A DNA stretch of 22,172 bases from Casp-actino8 sp040381935 (GCA_040381935.1 JBEIGJ010000018.1:1-22172), one strand, 5' to 3'; positions 6,173 through 14,848 are shown, counted from the stretch's first letter. Notes: generated by a model from the sequence alone, not told the origin. Program-made: numbers and translations.

Positions 6173-7042
6173 TTGTCGCGACGGGAGTTGTCTCGTCATC
6201 CGCAGTTCGAACAGGTATCCCCCGAAGTTGGTGAACTCGATGAGGCGGCCGTAGACGAACAGATGGATGAGGATCCCGATGCCATGATGGCTTTGTTGGC
6301 CGATCTCACTGGGGCAACGGATCCCGTTTTGCGGGAAATGGCCAAGCGATTGGCGGGACGTCTGTTCCTCGACGTGTCTCGCAGTGGAGCAGTGCGCCCG
6401 CGGGGAGTGGGCAAGATGGTGACTGCCCCGTATCGGCCCGATGCTGGAGATATCGATCTTGATTCTTCGATGGGGACCATCATCGAAGCGCGTGCGTTGC
6501 GTCAGGCAGTGGACCCCGAGGGATTGAAGGTGCGCAATTGGGCCAAACCGGGCACTGCGATTTCCCTGTTGGTCGATCGCAGCGGATCAATGGGTGGGAA
6601 ACCTTTGGCTACCTCGGCGATGGCAGCCGCTGCTGTGGCCTGGCGGAGTCCAGATGATTACAGCGTCATTGCCTTTGGTAAAGATGTCGTGGTGGCCAAA
6701 AGTCAGGACGTGATGAAGTCCAGCGAATTGGTGGTGAACGATGTCTTGGCTTTACGCGGGTTCGGAACTACCGATCTGGCTGGAGCATTACGTGCAGCTG
6801 GTGAACAGCTGGCTCGTTCACGGGCCGGACGAAGGATCACCGTTATTTTGAGCGATTGTCGAGCCACCGTGGAAGGTGATGTCGAGGCTTCAGGCCGAGC
6901 CTTGGATGAGATCGTCATCTTGGCCCCGGCCGGCGACGATGTCGAAGCCCGTCAACTAGCAGGACGTCTCGGGGCACGGCTCGCAGTGGTCGATGGACCA
7001 AGTGATATTCCGGCGGCGTTGCAGACCGTTCTTGGCGATTAA
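6173..7042 (+). CDS. VWA-domain protein, partner of the MoxR-like ATPase
   Basis: Cytoplasmic protein with an N-terminal acidic helical part and a C-terminal von Willebrand factor A domain, related to the D/CoxE/NorD type that pairs with MoxR ATPases. Seen: a complete MIDAS motif DRSGSMGG (bases 6574-6597) after ISLLV, the downstream GFGTTDLAGAL threonine region, and the strand ITVILSDC. The start is unclear. The frame is open back to an ATG at 6008 and a GTG at 6044, but these would overlap the ATPase by 112 or 76 bases and have no well-placed ribosome site. The TTG at 6173 gives 289 aa beginning before the RHPQFEQVSPEVG segment and is preferred, with low certainty. The stop overlaps the stop of the convergent LCP gene. 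Confidence 0.85.
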   Translation: MSRRELSRHPQFEQVSPEVGELDEAAVDEQMDEDPDAMMALLADLTGATDPVLREMAKRLAGRLFLDVSRSGAVRPRGVGKMVTAPYRPDAGDIDLDSSMGTIIEARALRQAVDPEGLKVRNWAKPGTAISLLVDRSGSMGGKPLATSAMAAAAVAWRSPDDYSVIAFGKDVVVAKSQDVMKSSELVVNDVLALRGFGTTDLAGALRAAGEQLARSRAGRRITVILSDCRATVEGDVEASGRALDEIVILAPAGDDVEARQLAGRLGARLAVVDGPSDIPAALQTVLGD

Positions 7043-8316
7043 CGGCAACTGGGGTCGTCGCTGGGCAAAATACCCACGCTGTTCGATTCCGTATCGGCAG
7101 TACTCGATGGTGTGGCCACATCGGAATTGGGTGGGCCGTCGGCAGCGGGAGCATCGGAAGTTGGCGTGACCTGCTCTGGGGCCAAGGCCAAAGCGGCAGT
7201 ACCTTGGAAGATGGCCAAAATGGCCAGCATGTTCGCCGTATCGAGTGTGGGCTCGATCACATCTTGGCCACTGATCGTGGTTCCGGTTCCTTCGATTTGA
7301 TACGTACGCATGGTGGCAGGATCCAAATTGCGCATGGCAAGTGCCAACTCAAGGATCTTGCCGGCAGTCAAGTTGCTGTCCAGGATCACATTTTGAATTC
7401 CCGCATCGATCAGTTGTTTGGCGACACGGGGACTGCCGCTGCCCTTGTCAATGGCTTTTTGAATAGCGCGTCGGAGGAAATCTTGTTGGCGTGAGATGCG
7501 ACCACGATCAGCATTTGGATCCTCTCGCCAGACCTGACGTTCGGCATCGAAGTAGCGCAATTTACGCGAACGGACATAGGCCAAACCTTCTTCGCCTTGG
7601 AAGTTGTGGCATCCGGCAGTTTCGATCAGCAGACCAGTGTTTTCATCTTTGATCGGAGTATCGAAAGGAACTTTCACTCCCCCGACAGCATCGACGATCT
7701 TCTTGAAAGCACAAAAGTCGATGTTCACGTAGTGATCTATGGAAATACCGAAATTATCGAAGATAGTCAGGATGAGGCGGTTGGGATCATCACGATTGAA
7801 TGCGCCGTTGATGCGGCCACGTGTTGATTTGCCGCCTATTTTCACCCAAAGATCGCGGGGGAAAGACAGAACTGCTCCGGCATTCGTCGTCGGATCGAGT
7901 CGGAGCACCATGATGGTGTCGGCCCGTTCACCTAGTCCAGTGCGGTCACCGAAAGCGCCGGCATAGGGTGAATCAGGATCGACACAGGCTCCATTGTCAC
8001 TTCCGGTGATCAAGAAGTTCTTTGCGGTGAGATCAACTTGAGGAGCCGTTGAGCCCGAAGGCGAGGCGGTAGGGAGAGTCAGTGTCGGAATGTTTTGGGA
8101 TCCGAAGATTTCGACTACGCGGCGATCATTGGCTTTCTCGCTGCCGTAGTAGATGACTGCGGCAGCCACGACACAGGTCACCACCAATACCGAATTCATA
8201 GTGAGAACGAGTCGTTGGGGCCAGGTACGCCGGCGTTTGATAGCCGAGTCGACGGTATGCGCCTGATCGTGGTTCTCCGATTGGACGTCGTTATGTGATC
8301 CGGTCGACTCGTTCAC
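7039..8316 (-). CDS. LytR-CpsA-Psr (LCP) family cell-envelope protein
   Basis: LCP proteins attach lipid-carried glycopolymers (teichoic acid, arabinogalactan or capsule) to peptidoglycan on the outer face of the membrane. 425 aa. Seen: cytoplasmic basic N-terminus (1-35), one membrane helix at about 36-57, then the extracellular catalytic domain with ADTIMVLRLD, VLSFPRDLWVKI, GRINGAF, the I-DHYVNIDFCAFKKIVDAVGGV block, and GEEGLAYVRSRK with DRGRISRQQDFL, which carries the arginines that bind the pyrophosphate lipid. A Ser/Thr/Pro/Asp-rich tail from about 385 is likely disordered and ends in Cys-Arg. The start is a GTG at 8316 preceded by a weak GAGAAG. The stop is shared with the VWA gene stop in a TTAA. 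The transferred polymer is unknown. Confidence 0.92.
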   Translation of the reverse strand: MNESTGSHNDVQSENHDQAHTVDSAIKRRRTWPQRLVLTMNSVLVVTCVVAAAVIYYGSEKANDRRVVEIFGSQNIPTLTLPTASPSGSTAPQVDLTAKNFLITGSDNGACVDPDSPYAGAFGDRTGLGERADTIMVLRLDPTTNAGAVLSFPRDLWVKIGGKSTRGRINGAFNRDDPNRLILTIFDNFGISIDHYVNIDFCAFKKIVDAVGGVKVPFDTPIKDENTGLLIETAGCHNFQGEEGLAYVRSRKLRYFDAERQVWREDPNADRGRISRQQDFLRRAIQKAIDKGSGSPRVAKQLIDAGIQNVILDSNLTAGKILELALAMRNLDPATMRTYQIEGTGTTISGQDVIEPTLDTANMLAILAIFQGTAALALAPEQVTPTSDAPAADGPPNSDVATPSSTADTESNSVGILPSDDPSCR

Positions 8317-8432
8317 AGGCTTCTCAAACTATCGGCACGGTCGAGGTGAATCTCATCAGGGGCGGAGCCCGTACCACTCGAATCTCTGCGATGATGCATC
8401 ACGATCTGGGGTATCGCATCTTTGGACGCCCT

Positions 8433-8477
8433 GTATTTTTCAAGATCGTATTTTTCAAGATCGTGCTTTTCAAGATT
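8433..8477. repeat. Three tandem 15-base units spanning the valS stop
   Basis: GTATTTTTCAAGATC occurs at 8433-8447 and 8448-8462 without change, then at 8463-8477 with three differences. The third unit contains the valS stop codon (8470-8472), so two copies lie just downstream of the gene. No hairpin was found in it. Confidence 0.8.
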
Positions 8478-11052
8478 GCGGTTCAGGTTCGGCAAGTTCG
8501 ACATCGACGACGATGACATCGGTTGCAGTATCGGCAACCGACTCCCAGAGTAGGACGCTGCCGGCCTCGGTGAGATCTGCTCGACCACGGTCGAAACTGG
8601 CTAGAGCGGCTGGTGATGCGGTGATTGAAACCCGGGCTACCTTGGTTTTTTGGGAAGTTTTTGCCTCGGTTTTGGCCCGCCGAATCTGACTCAAGACCTC
8701 GCCGATGGGATCGAGCATGGTGTGATCTACGGCGTCGAGATCGATGAGGCGACCAAGTTCATCCGCAGTGGGCCATGAACTGCGATGGATGGAACCTTCT
8801 TGCCACCAGCGCCATACCGTCTCGGTGGTGAAGGGCATGAATGGGGCCAACAGGCGTTGCAAGGTCGACAACGCTCTCAACATTGCCGAGACTGCTGATT
8901 CGGCGCCAGACGAACCGTGGGCTCCGTAGGCCCGCCCTTTCACCAATTCGACGTAGTCGTCACAGAACCACCAGAAAGTGGCTTCGGTACGTTCCAAGGC
9001 GCGGGCATAATCGTAAGCCTCGAAAGCATCAGTGGCCTCGCTTACTGTGGCGGCCATCCGGGCCAACATGGCAAGGTCCACAGGATCGGTAGGGACGGCT
9101 GATGTTTCTGGAGCGTCGAACCCAAGGACGAATTTGGTGGCATTGAGAAGTTTGGTCGCCAATTTGCGACCGACTTTCATTTGTTCTTCACTGAAAGCAG
9201 TATCGACTCCGGGACGAGCCGAGGCTGCCCAATAGCGGACCGCATCGCTTCCGAATTTTTCGAAGAGATCAATGGGTGTGACGACATTGCCTTTCGATTT
9301 GGACATTTTCTTGCGGTCCGGGTCGAGGATCCAACCAGACAAAGCGGCGTTGCTCCACGGGAGAGAGTCGTGTTCGAAATGGGAGCGAACTACCGTGCTG
9401 AAGAGCCAGGTGCGAATGATGTCGTGGGCCTGGGGTCGCAGGTCCATTGGGAAGATGCGCTCGAAGAGATCGGCATCGTCGCCCCAATGGCCGGCTATCT
9501 GGGGTGAAAGCGACGAGGTCGCCCAGGTATCCATGACATCGGGATCGCCAATGAAGCCCAATGGTTGATTGCGTTGATCGCTGTTGAATCCCGTCGGGAC
9601 ATCGGTGGAAGGGTCGATGGGCAAGGCATCTTCGCTGGGGATGATCGGATTGTCGTATTGCACATCTCCGTTTTCATCGAGTCGGTACCACACTGGTATC
9701 GGGACGCCAAAGAATCGTTGGCGACTGATGAGCCAGTCGCCGTTCAATCCTTCGACCCAATTCGCGTAGCGATGGCGCATGTGATCGGGATGCCAGCCGA
9801 GATGACGTCCGCGTTCGAGTAGCTCAGAGCGCAATGTCGTATCGCGTCCACCGTTGCGGATGTACCACTGACGACTGGTGACGATCTCCAATGGCCGATC
9901 ACCCTTTTCGTAGAACTTCACCGGATGGGTAATTGCCCGCGGTTCACCCAAGAGAGCGCCACAGGCGCGGAGGGCTTCAACGACAGTGTTTTGGGCTTGA
10001 TTGACTTTGGCGCCGGCGATATCCATATAGGCGGCCACGCCAGCCGTGGATTCAAGTCCAGTTGGTGGTGTGGCGATGATGCGGCCGTCGCGTCCGATGA
10101 TGGCTCGGGTCTCCAGGTTCAACTCGCGCCACCAGATGACATCGGTGAGGTCACCAAAGGTACAGATCATGGCGATTCCGGTTCCCTTATCGGGCTGAGC
10201 CAGTGGATGAGCCACAACTGGCACTTCGACTCCGTAGAGCGGAGTGACGACCTTCGAACCGAAGAGGGGCTGATAACGCGGATCGTCGGGATGAGCGACG
10301 AGCGCAACGCAGGCTGCAATCAGCACCGGTCGGGTCGTGTCGATGACAATTGGTTCGCCACCGTCGACACGCTGGAAGGCAATGGTGTGATAGGCGCCGG
10401 GTCGTTCGCGATCTTCGAGTTCGGCTTGAGCGACTGCGGTTTGGAAGTCGACATCCCATAGCGTCGGGGCTTCTTGTGAATAGGCCTCTCCACGCTGCAA
10501 GTTCTGCAAGAAGGCGCGTTGGCTGACCCGACGGCTGCGATCTTCGATCGTCGTGTAGAGGTAGGACCAGTCCACGGATAATCCAAGTCGTCGGAACAAA
10601 TCTTCAAAGACCTTTTCGTCTTCATGGGTGAGTTCTTCGCAAAGTTCGATGAAGTTCGGACGCGAAACAGAAATGGGTTGATGGTCCTTGGGGGGATCGC
10701 CGCGAAATGGCGGGTTGAACCCAGGTTGATAAGCCACTTGGGAATCACAGCGCACGCCGAAGAAGTTCTGCACGCGGCGTTCAGTTGGCAAACCGTTGTC
10801 GTCCCAGCCCATGGGATAGAAAACCGATTTACCGGTCATCCGCTGATAGCGAGCCACAGTGTCGGTGTGGGTATAGGAAAAGACGTGTCCCATGTGCAGT
10901 GAGCCGCTCACGGTGGGTGGAGGGGTGTCAATCGAATACACCGAGGACCGCGTCGCTAGACGGTCGAAGGCGTAGGTCTTCTCGTCCTGCCATACCTGGT
11001 CCCAATGGGCTTCGATGCCGTCAAGGGTGGGCTTGTCCGGGATATTGGCCAT
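8470..11052 (-). CDS. valS: Valine--tRNA ligase
   Basis: Class I aminoacyl-tRNA synthetase charging tRNA-Val, 860 aa from the preferred start. Seen: the catalytic HIGH-type motif in PPPTVSGSLHMGH (HMGH at 53-56), PMGWDDNGLPTERR, the CP1 editing domain with TRPVLIAACVALVAHPDD and KGTGIAMICTFGD, the second signature KMSKS (bases 9295-9309, residues about 582-586) and an anticodon-binding helical domain with WWFCDDYVELVKGR. The C-terminus ends soon after this, and a long coiled-coil arm like that of E. coli ValRS is not evident. The ATG at 11052 begins MANIPDKPTL as expected for the family, with GGAGG very close (2 bases) upstream. An ATG at 11109 in the same frame would add 19 residues and touch the cysS start. 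A 15-base tandem repeat spans the stop. Confidence 0.95.
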   Translation of the reverse strand: MANIPDKPTLDGIEAHWDQVWQDEKTYAFDRLATRSSVYSIDTPPPTVSGSLHMGHVFSYTHTDTVARYQRMTGKSVFYPMGWDDNGLPTERRVQNFFGVRCDSQVAYQPGFNPPFRGDPPKDHQPISVSRPNFIELCEELTHEDEKVFEDLFRRLGLSVDWSYLYTTIEDRSRRVSQRAFLQNLQRGEAYSQEAPTLWDVDFQTAVAQAELEDRERPGAYHTIAFQRVDGGEPIVIDTTRPVLIAACVALVAHPDDPRYQPLFGSKVVTPLYGVEVPVVAHPLAQPDKGTGIAMICTFGDLTDVIWWRELNLETRAIIGRDGRIIATPPTGLESTAGVAAYMDIAGAKVNQAQNTVVEALRACGALLGEPRAITHPVKFYEKGDRPLEIVTSRQWYIRNGGRDTTLRSELLERGRHLGWHPDHMRHRYANWVEGLNGDWLISRQRFFGVPIPVWYRLDENGDVQYDNPIIPSEDALPIDPSTDVPTGFNSDQRNQPLGFIGDPDVMDTWATSSLSPQIAGHWGDDADLFERIFPMDLRPQAHDIIRTWLFSTVVRSHFEHDSLPWSNAALSGWILDPDRKKMSKSKGNVVTPIDLFEKFGSDAVRYWAASARPGVDTAFSEEQMKVGRKLATKLLNATKFVLGFDAPETSAVPTDPVDLAMLARMAATVSEATDAFEAYDYARALERTEATFWWFCDDYVELVKGRAYGAHGSSGAESAVSAMLRALSTLQRLLAPFMPFTTETVWRWWQEGSIHRSSWPTADELGRLIDLDAVDHTMLDPIGEVLSQIRRAKTEAKTSQKTKVARVSITASPAALASFDRGRADLTEAGSVLLWESVADTATDVIVVDVELAEPEPQS

Positions 11053-11107
11053 GGCCTCCAAGGTTATGGGCGAGTCTCCAGGTTGTGGGGGCGTAGGCTC
11101 GTCTTTC

Positions 11108-12466
11108 ATGTTCCGGCTCTATGACACGGCCACCTCGCAAGTGCGAGAGCTCGAAATGCGTACACCCGGGCGAGTGGGTATGTATCTCTGTGGGCCGACG
11201 GTCTATGGACCTCCCCATTTGGGCCACGGCCGAGCCACGCTGGTGTACGACATTTTGCGCCGATATCTGGAATGGACGGGGCTCGAGGTGCGTCTGGTCT
11301 CCAATATCACCGATATCGACGACAAGATCATTGATCGGGCCAATCGCGAGGACCGTCCCTGGCAGGAAATCACCGATAAGTGCGAACGTATCTGGTTCCA
11401 GGCCATGGAGCGCCTGAACGTGGCCCGGCCCACCGATATTCCGCATGCCACCGACTACGTCGATGCGATGGTGACCATGATCGGACGATTGGTGGAAACC
11501 CACAAGGCCTACACCACCGATGACGGGGTGTATTTGAGTGTGGAAGAAGTCCCTGACTACGGCCTCTTAGCCCATCAGAGCATCGATGATCTGTTGTCGG
11601 GCGCCGGCGAACGAGCGGTTTTTGGAGCCGATAACAAACGTCATCCCGCCGACTTCGCTCTGTGGAAATTCACCAAACCCGGTGAGCCTTCATGGCCATC
11701 GCCATGGGGAGATGGGCGACCAGGTTGGCACAGTGAGTGTGTGGTCATGAGCCTCGAGCTCTTGGGGGATGGATTCGACCTGCATTGCGGTGGTATGGAT
11801 CTGAAGTTCCCCCATCATGAGAATGAACGCGCCCAAGCCGTGGCTTTAGGGCGTGAATTCGCTCGTCACTGGATGCACAACGGTTTTGTCGTCGATTCCG
11901 AAGGCGAAAAGATGTCCAAGAGTTTGGGCAATGTCTCGAATCTTCTCGATCTGGTCGAACTCTACGATCCGCGTGCCTACCGCTTGGTCTTGTTGCAGAC
12001 GCATTACCGCAGTCCGGTCCGGGTGGGCCAGGACAATATCGACTCGTCAGTGAATGCTTTGGCGGGCCTTGATGCTTTTGCGGCGCGAACAGCCGATGTC
12101 GCACGCGGCGCCAGTAGCGATCCCGTGGTGATGGAGCGATTCCGCACATATATGGACAACGATCTCGATACTCCATCGGCTACTGCCTTGCTCTTCGACA
12201 CGGTGCGCCAAGCCAATGCCGCTCTCGATGCTAATCAGGCCGAGGCCGCATCTTTGGCTGCTGCAGCATTGGAAATATGCGCCGCTTTCGGCTTGGAATT
12301 GAAATCTTCCACCGATGTACCACCGGATGTGATCGAGCGAGCCGCGGCTCTCGATCGAGCGCGGGCGGAAAAGGATTTCTCCACCGCCGATGCCTTACGA
12401 GATGCGCTACAAAGCGAGGGTTGGATCGTAGAAACAACGAAGTCCGGCACTGCGGTCCGTCGCTAG
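11108..12466 (+). CDS. cysS: Cysteine--tRNA ligase
   Basis: Class I synthetase charging tRNA-Cys, 452 aa, the usual length. Seen: YLCGPTVY with zinc ligand Cys28, HIGH-type PHLGHG (36-41), VSNITDIDDKII, HSECV (Cys211) and FPHHENE (His236, Glu240) completing the zinc site, and KMSKS (268-272) in GEKMSKSLGN. The C-terminal anticodon region RARAEKDFSTADALRDALQSEGW is also typical. The ATG at 11108 fits the family start (MFRLYDT); no good ribosome site precedes it, so a leaderless message is possible. It is divergent from valS with 55 bases between starts and is followed after 16 bases by an MFS gene on the same strand. Confidence 0.95.
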   Translation: MFRLYDTATSQVRELEMRTPGRVGMYLCGPTVYGPPHLGHGRATLVYDILRRYLEWTGLEVRLVSNITDIDDKIIDRANREDRPWQEITDKCERIWFQAMERLNVARPTDIPHATDYVDAMVTMIGRLVETHKAYTTDDGVYLSVEEVPDYGLLAHQSIDDLLSGAGERAVFGADNKRHPADFALWKFTKPGEPSWPSPWGDGRPGWHSECVVMSLELLGDGFDLHCGGMDLKFPHHENERAQAVALGREFARHWMHNGFVVDSEGEKMSKSLGNVSNLLDLVELYDPRAYRLVLLQTHYRSPVRVGQDNIDSSVNALAGLDAFAARTADVARGASSDPVVMERFRTYMDNDLDTPSATALLFDTVRQANAALDANQAEAASLAAAALEICAAFGLELKSSTDVPPDVIERAAALDRARAEKDFSTADALRDALQSEGWIVETTKSGTAVRR

Positions 12467-12482
12467 GGAAATCGATTCACGA

Positions 12483-13706
12483 GTGCGAACACCGCGAACT
12501 TCGCTGCCCAAGGGCTTTGTCACCCTGTGGTCCACGGTTGCCCTCGATTTGGTGGGCTTTGGCATCGTGGTGCCGATTCTTGGCCGTTATGCCGAAAGAT
12601 TCGGAGCCAGCGGTTTCGAAGTGGGGTTGCTCTTTGCCTCTTTTTCCTTGGCGCAGCTGATCTGTACTCCGCTTCTCGGCCGATTGTCCGATCGCATCGG
12701 CCGCAAGCCGGTGATCATGATTTCCCTTCTGGGTACGGCTCTTGGTTCATTCATCACCGGAGCAGCCGGCGCATTGTGGGTGCTCTTTTTGGGTCGGATC
12801 ATCGATGGAGCATCGGGGGCCAGCGTGGCGGTGGCCCAAGGAGCAGTCACCGATATCGCGCCGGTGGACGATCGACCTCGACTGTTGGGATTGATTGGAG
12901 CGGCCTTTGGCGTCGGCTTCGTCATCGGACCAGCACTGGGCGGGTTGGCCTCCTTGGGTGGGTCGCATGTGCCCTTCTATGTGGCGGGAACTCTGGCTCT
13001 GATCAATGCGATTGTGGCCTGGTTCCGGTTACCCGAAACTCGACCGAGAACGCAGCGATCGGCACGTGAATCAGATGTCGAGCAAGTAGAACGCTCCGTG
13101 ACGAATCAAGACGACGTGAGCCATTCGCGTCCTCCAGCGGTGCGATTGTGGGGATTGGCAGTCGTGGGATTCGTTGCCATTGTCGCTTTCAGTGGTTTCG
13201 AAGCCACCTTTTCCTTGTTGATGGGAGCCCGTTTCGGACTGACCGAGGCTGGAGTGGCGGCCGTCTTCATCGGTGTGGGCGTTGTTCTCGTTGTGGTTCA
13301 GGCGGGGCTCATACGACCAGTCAATACGCGCCTTGGCACCGTGCGGTCGCTACGACTTGGTCTGATGCTGAATGTTTTTGGTCTGTTGACGTTGGCGGTG
13401 GCCGAGTCGTGGTCACTTCTGATTGCAGCACTTGCTCTGCTCACCATTGGGCAGGGTCTGGTATCGCCGAATTTATCTACGTTGGTGGCCGGTGGAGTTC
13501 CCGATGATCGTCGCGGTGAAGCGCTGGGTTTTCAACAAGGGGTGAATGCTGCCGGGCGAGTCGCCGGTCCGGCCATGGCTGGAGTGCTTTACGACCATGT
13601 GTCCCTAGGTGTCGAGCTGGGATCTCCCTATCTCTTTGGGGGCGTGCTTTGTGGTCTGGCCCTGATGGCCACGGCGGCGCGATTCACCGCTCCCCCCGCT
13701 GATTGA
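12483..13706 (+). CDS. MFS transporter, drug:H+ antiporter-like (DHA1/TetA type)
   Basis: Inner-membrane transporter of the major facilitator superfamily, 407 aa, with about 12 predicted helices in two halves joined by a charged loop at about 180-220. Seen: TetA-like opening ALDLVGFGIVVPILGRYAERFG, motif A GRLSDRIGRKPV in the loop after helix 2, and a Gly-rich motif C-like GAAFGVGFVIGPALGG in helix 5. A related repeat in the second half carries PNLSTLVAGGVPDDRRGEALG. The substrate cannot be told; relatives export drugs or metabolites. The GTG start at 12483 lies 16 bases after cysS, suggesting co-transcription; the ribosome site is weak. The gene ends 7 bases before the convergent SCP2-like gene. 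Confidence 0.88.
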   Translation: MRTPRTSLPKGFVTLWSTVALDLVGFGIVVPILGRYAERFGASGFEVGLLFASFSLAQLICTPLLGRLSDRIGRKPVIMISLLGTALGSFITGAAGALWVLFLGRIIDGASGASVAVAQGAVTDIAPVDDRPRLLGLIGAAFGVGFVIGPALGGLASLGGSHVPFYVAGTLALINAIVAWFRLPETRPRTQRSARESDVEQVERSVTNQDDVSHSRPPAVRLWGLAVVGFVAIVAFSGFEATFSLLMGARFGLTEAGVAAVFIGVGVVLVVVQAGLIRPVNTRLGTVRSLRLGLMLNVFGLLTLAVAESWSLLIAALALLTIGQGLVSPNLSTLVAGGVPDDRRGEALGFQQGVNAAGRVAGPAMAGVLYDHVSLGVELGSPYLFGGVLCGLALMATAARFTAPPAD

Positions 13707-13713
13707 TAGCGGG

Positions 13714-14160
13714 CTAGTGATATCGGGTGGTGTCGCGCACTGCACGAAAGATCTCATCCAAGGCCGCGAAAACCGGAGTGCTGCTGGAGAGTTTTTGGGG
13801 ATCGCCGCTGAGCCGAATCCGACCGGTGATGAAGGCCTGCTGAGCATTCAAAGTGTTGGTGGCGACGGCGACCGCTGTCTGCCAATCCTGTTCGAAGCGC
13901 ACGTCTTCAGGAAAGGCTGGACCCGGTCCAAAAGAGGCCGTTCCATCGCCAACGTGCAGGTGGTACGTCACGTCACCTTCTGGCCCACCGAGAACCGTCT
14001 GGGTGACACCGATGGTGTGCTCATTTGCCAGCGCCTTCATTGTTTCACTGGCCGCCACTGCCGCAGTGAGGGCATCGATCCATTCCAGACTCAGATACCG
14101 CACCGGCCGACGGGAATCGTCTCCCGAACTTTTTTCAGACGCAGTCTCGGACACGGACAT
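13714..14160 (-). CDS. SCP2 sterol-carrier-like lipid-binding protein
   Basis: Small soluble protein of 148 aa resembling the SCP2 fold (alpha/beta lipid-binding domain), which binds acyl-CoAs, sterols or other lipids. Seen: N-terminal helix LSLEWIDALTAAVA, then strand-rich GDVTYHLHVGDGTASFGPGPA, then FEQDWQTAVAVATNTLNAQQAFITGRIRLSGDPQKL, which matches the SCP2 signature of a helix followed by an L/I-x-G-K/R-I-x-x-x-G-D motif. The ATG at 14160 is chosen because the residues upstream look non-coding and overlap the divergent gene. Only 13 bases separate the two starts, so leaderless or overlapping promoters are likely. Ligand unknown. Confidence 0.78.
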   Translation of the reverse strand: MSVSETASEKSSGDDSRRPVRYLSLEWIDALTAAVAASETMKALANEHTIGVTQTVLGGPEGDVTYHLHVGDGTASFGPGPAFPEDVRFEQDWQTAVAVATNTLNAQQAFITGRIRLSGDPQKLSSSTPVFAALDEIFRAVRDTTRYH

Positions 14161-14173
14161 AGTCTGCCAGCCA

Positions 14174-14848
14174 ATGACGCAATTATTTGGCGCCGCCGAT
14201 GAGTCGTGGCATTCAGCAGCCGCAGTCGAGGAATGGACATTTTCCTGGTGGATGCCGGATGCGTCCCTGGCGGGATGGACTATGTATCGCCTCTTTGCGT
14301 CGAACCGAATCTGGTACTGCTTCGGGTTGATTCGTCCGGGAGCGCCGCTCTTGCATGTTGCGGAATTCGATATTGCGCGTCGGCCTGATCCGATGATTGC
14401 CAAAGCCGAGAGTTTGTGGGCGGAATTCGTTTGTGATGCGCCGTTTGAACAATGGACTTTGGGTAATGAGACCTATGCCGTGGAATTGGATGATGCCGCT
14501 GAAGGACTGGGCCGCGCCTATGGACGAGCGGTACCCATTGCCAGCGATTTGGAGTGGTACGCCAGTGGCTCAGTGCGCGCCATGCCTTCGGGATACCAGC
14601 AAGATGGCGTGGTCCTAGGAGTCATTGAAACCGATTCCGGGCCTCTCGATATTGACGAGGTCTCGGCTCATCGCACTCACCGTTGGTCCGATGGTGCGCT
14701 GACTCCGGCATTACCGACGGCCGAATTCGGTGACGACACGAGCAAGACCGATCGGCGTTTAGCTTTTCGCTTCCCTGACGACACGATCTGGGATGCAGTA
14801 GCAACACCACTGGGCTGGGTGCGCCGAACGTCGGTCTCAGTCGACTAG
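14174..14848 (+). CDS. Uncharacterised beta-rich protein
   Basis: I do not recognise this gene with certainty. It encodes 224 aa, has no signal peptide or membrane helix and is rich in Trp, Tyr and alternating hydrophobic residues, suggesting a beta-sandwich or lipocalin-like fold. Seen: DESWHSAAAVEEWTFSWWMPD near the N-terminus, an AEFVCDAPFEQWTLG segment mid-way, and a C-terminal HRTHRWSDG stretch. The opening is reminiscent of AttH/DUF7064-like proteins often found near lipid or steroid genes of actinobacteria; this is a weak resemblance. The ATG at 14174 is the first in frame that does not run into the divergent SCP2-like gene, 13 bases away. Being paired with a lipid-binding protein hints at lipid metabolism. 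Confidence 0.7.
   Translation: MTQLFGAADESWHSAAAVEEWTFSWWMPDASLAGWTMYRLFASNRIWYCFGLIRPGAPLLHVAEFDIARRPDPMIAKAESLWAEFVCDAPFEQWTLGNETYAVELDDAAEGLGRAYGRAVPIASDLEWYASGSVRAMPSGYQQDGVVLGVIETDSGPLDIDEVSAHRTHRWSDGALTPALPTAEFGDDTSKTDRRLAFRFPDDTIWDAVATPLGWVRRTSVSVD

Noticed and set aside
8313..8588. Small minus-strand frame with repeated DLEKY units between valS and the LCP gene
   Set aside because: It overlaps the valS 3' end in another frame and lacks a ribosome site; the repeated residues come from the 15-base tandem repeat.
9925..10461. 178-codon plus-strand frame inside valS
   Set aside because: Antisense to the editing domain and catalytic region of valyl-tRNA synthetase; Gly/Asp/Ser-rich shadow.
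11053..11107. T-box or other leader riboswitch for valS or cysS
   Set aside because: Only 55 bases separate the starts and no T-box sequence is seen.
13853..14173. Upstream extension of the unrecognised plus-strand gene
   Set aside because: The frame is open, but this part is antisense to the SCP2-like gene and its Ser/Arg/Pro-rich translation differs from the Trp-rich body that begins at 14174.
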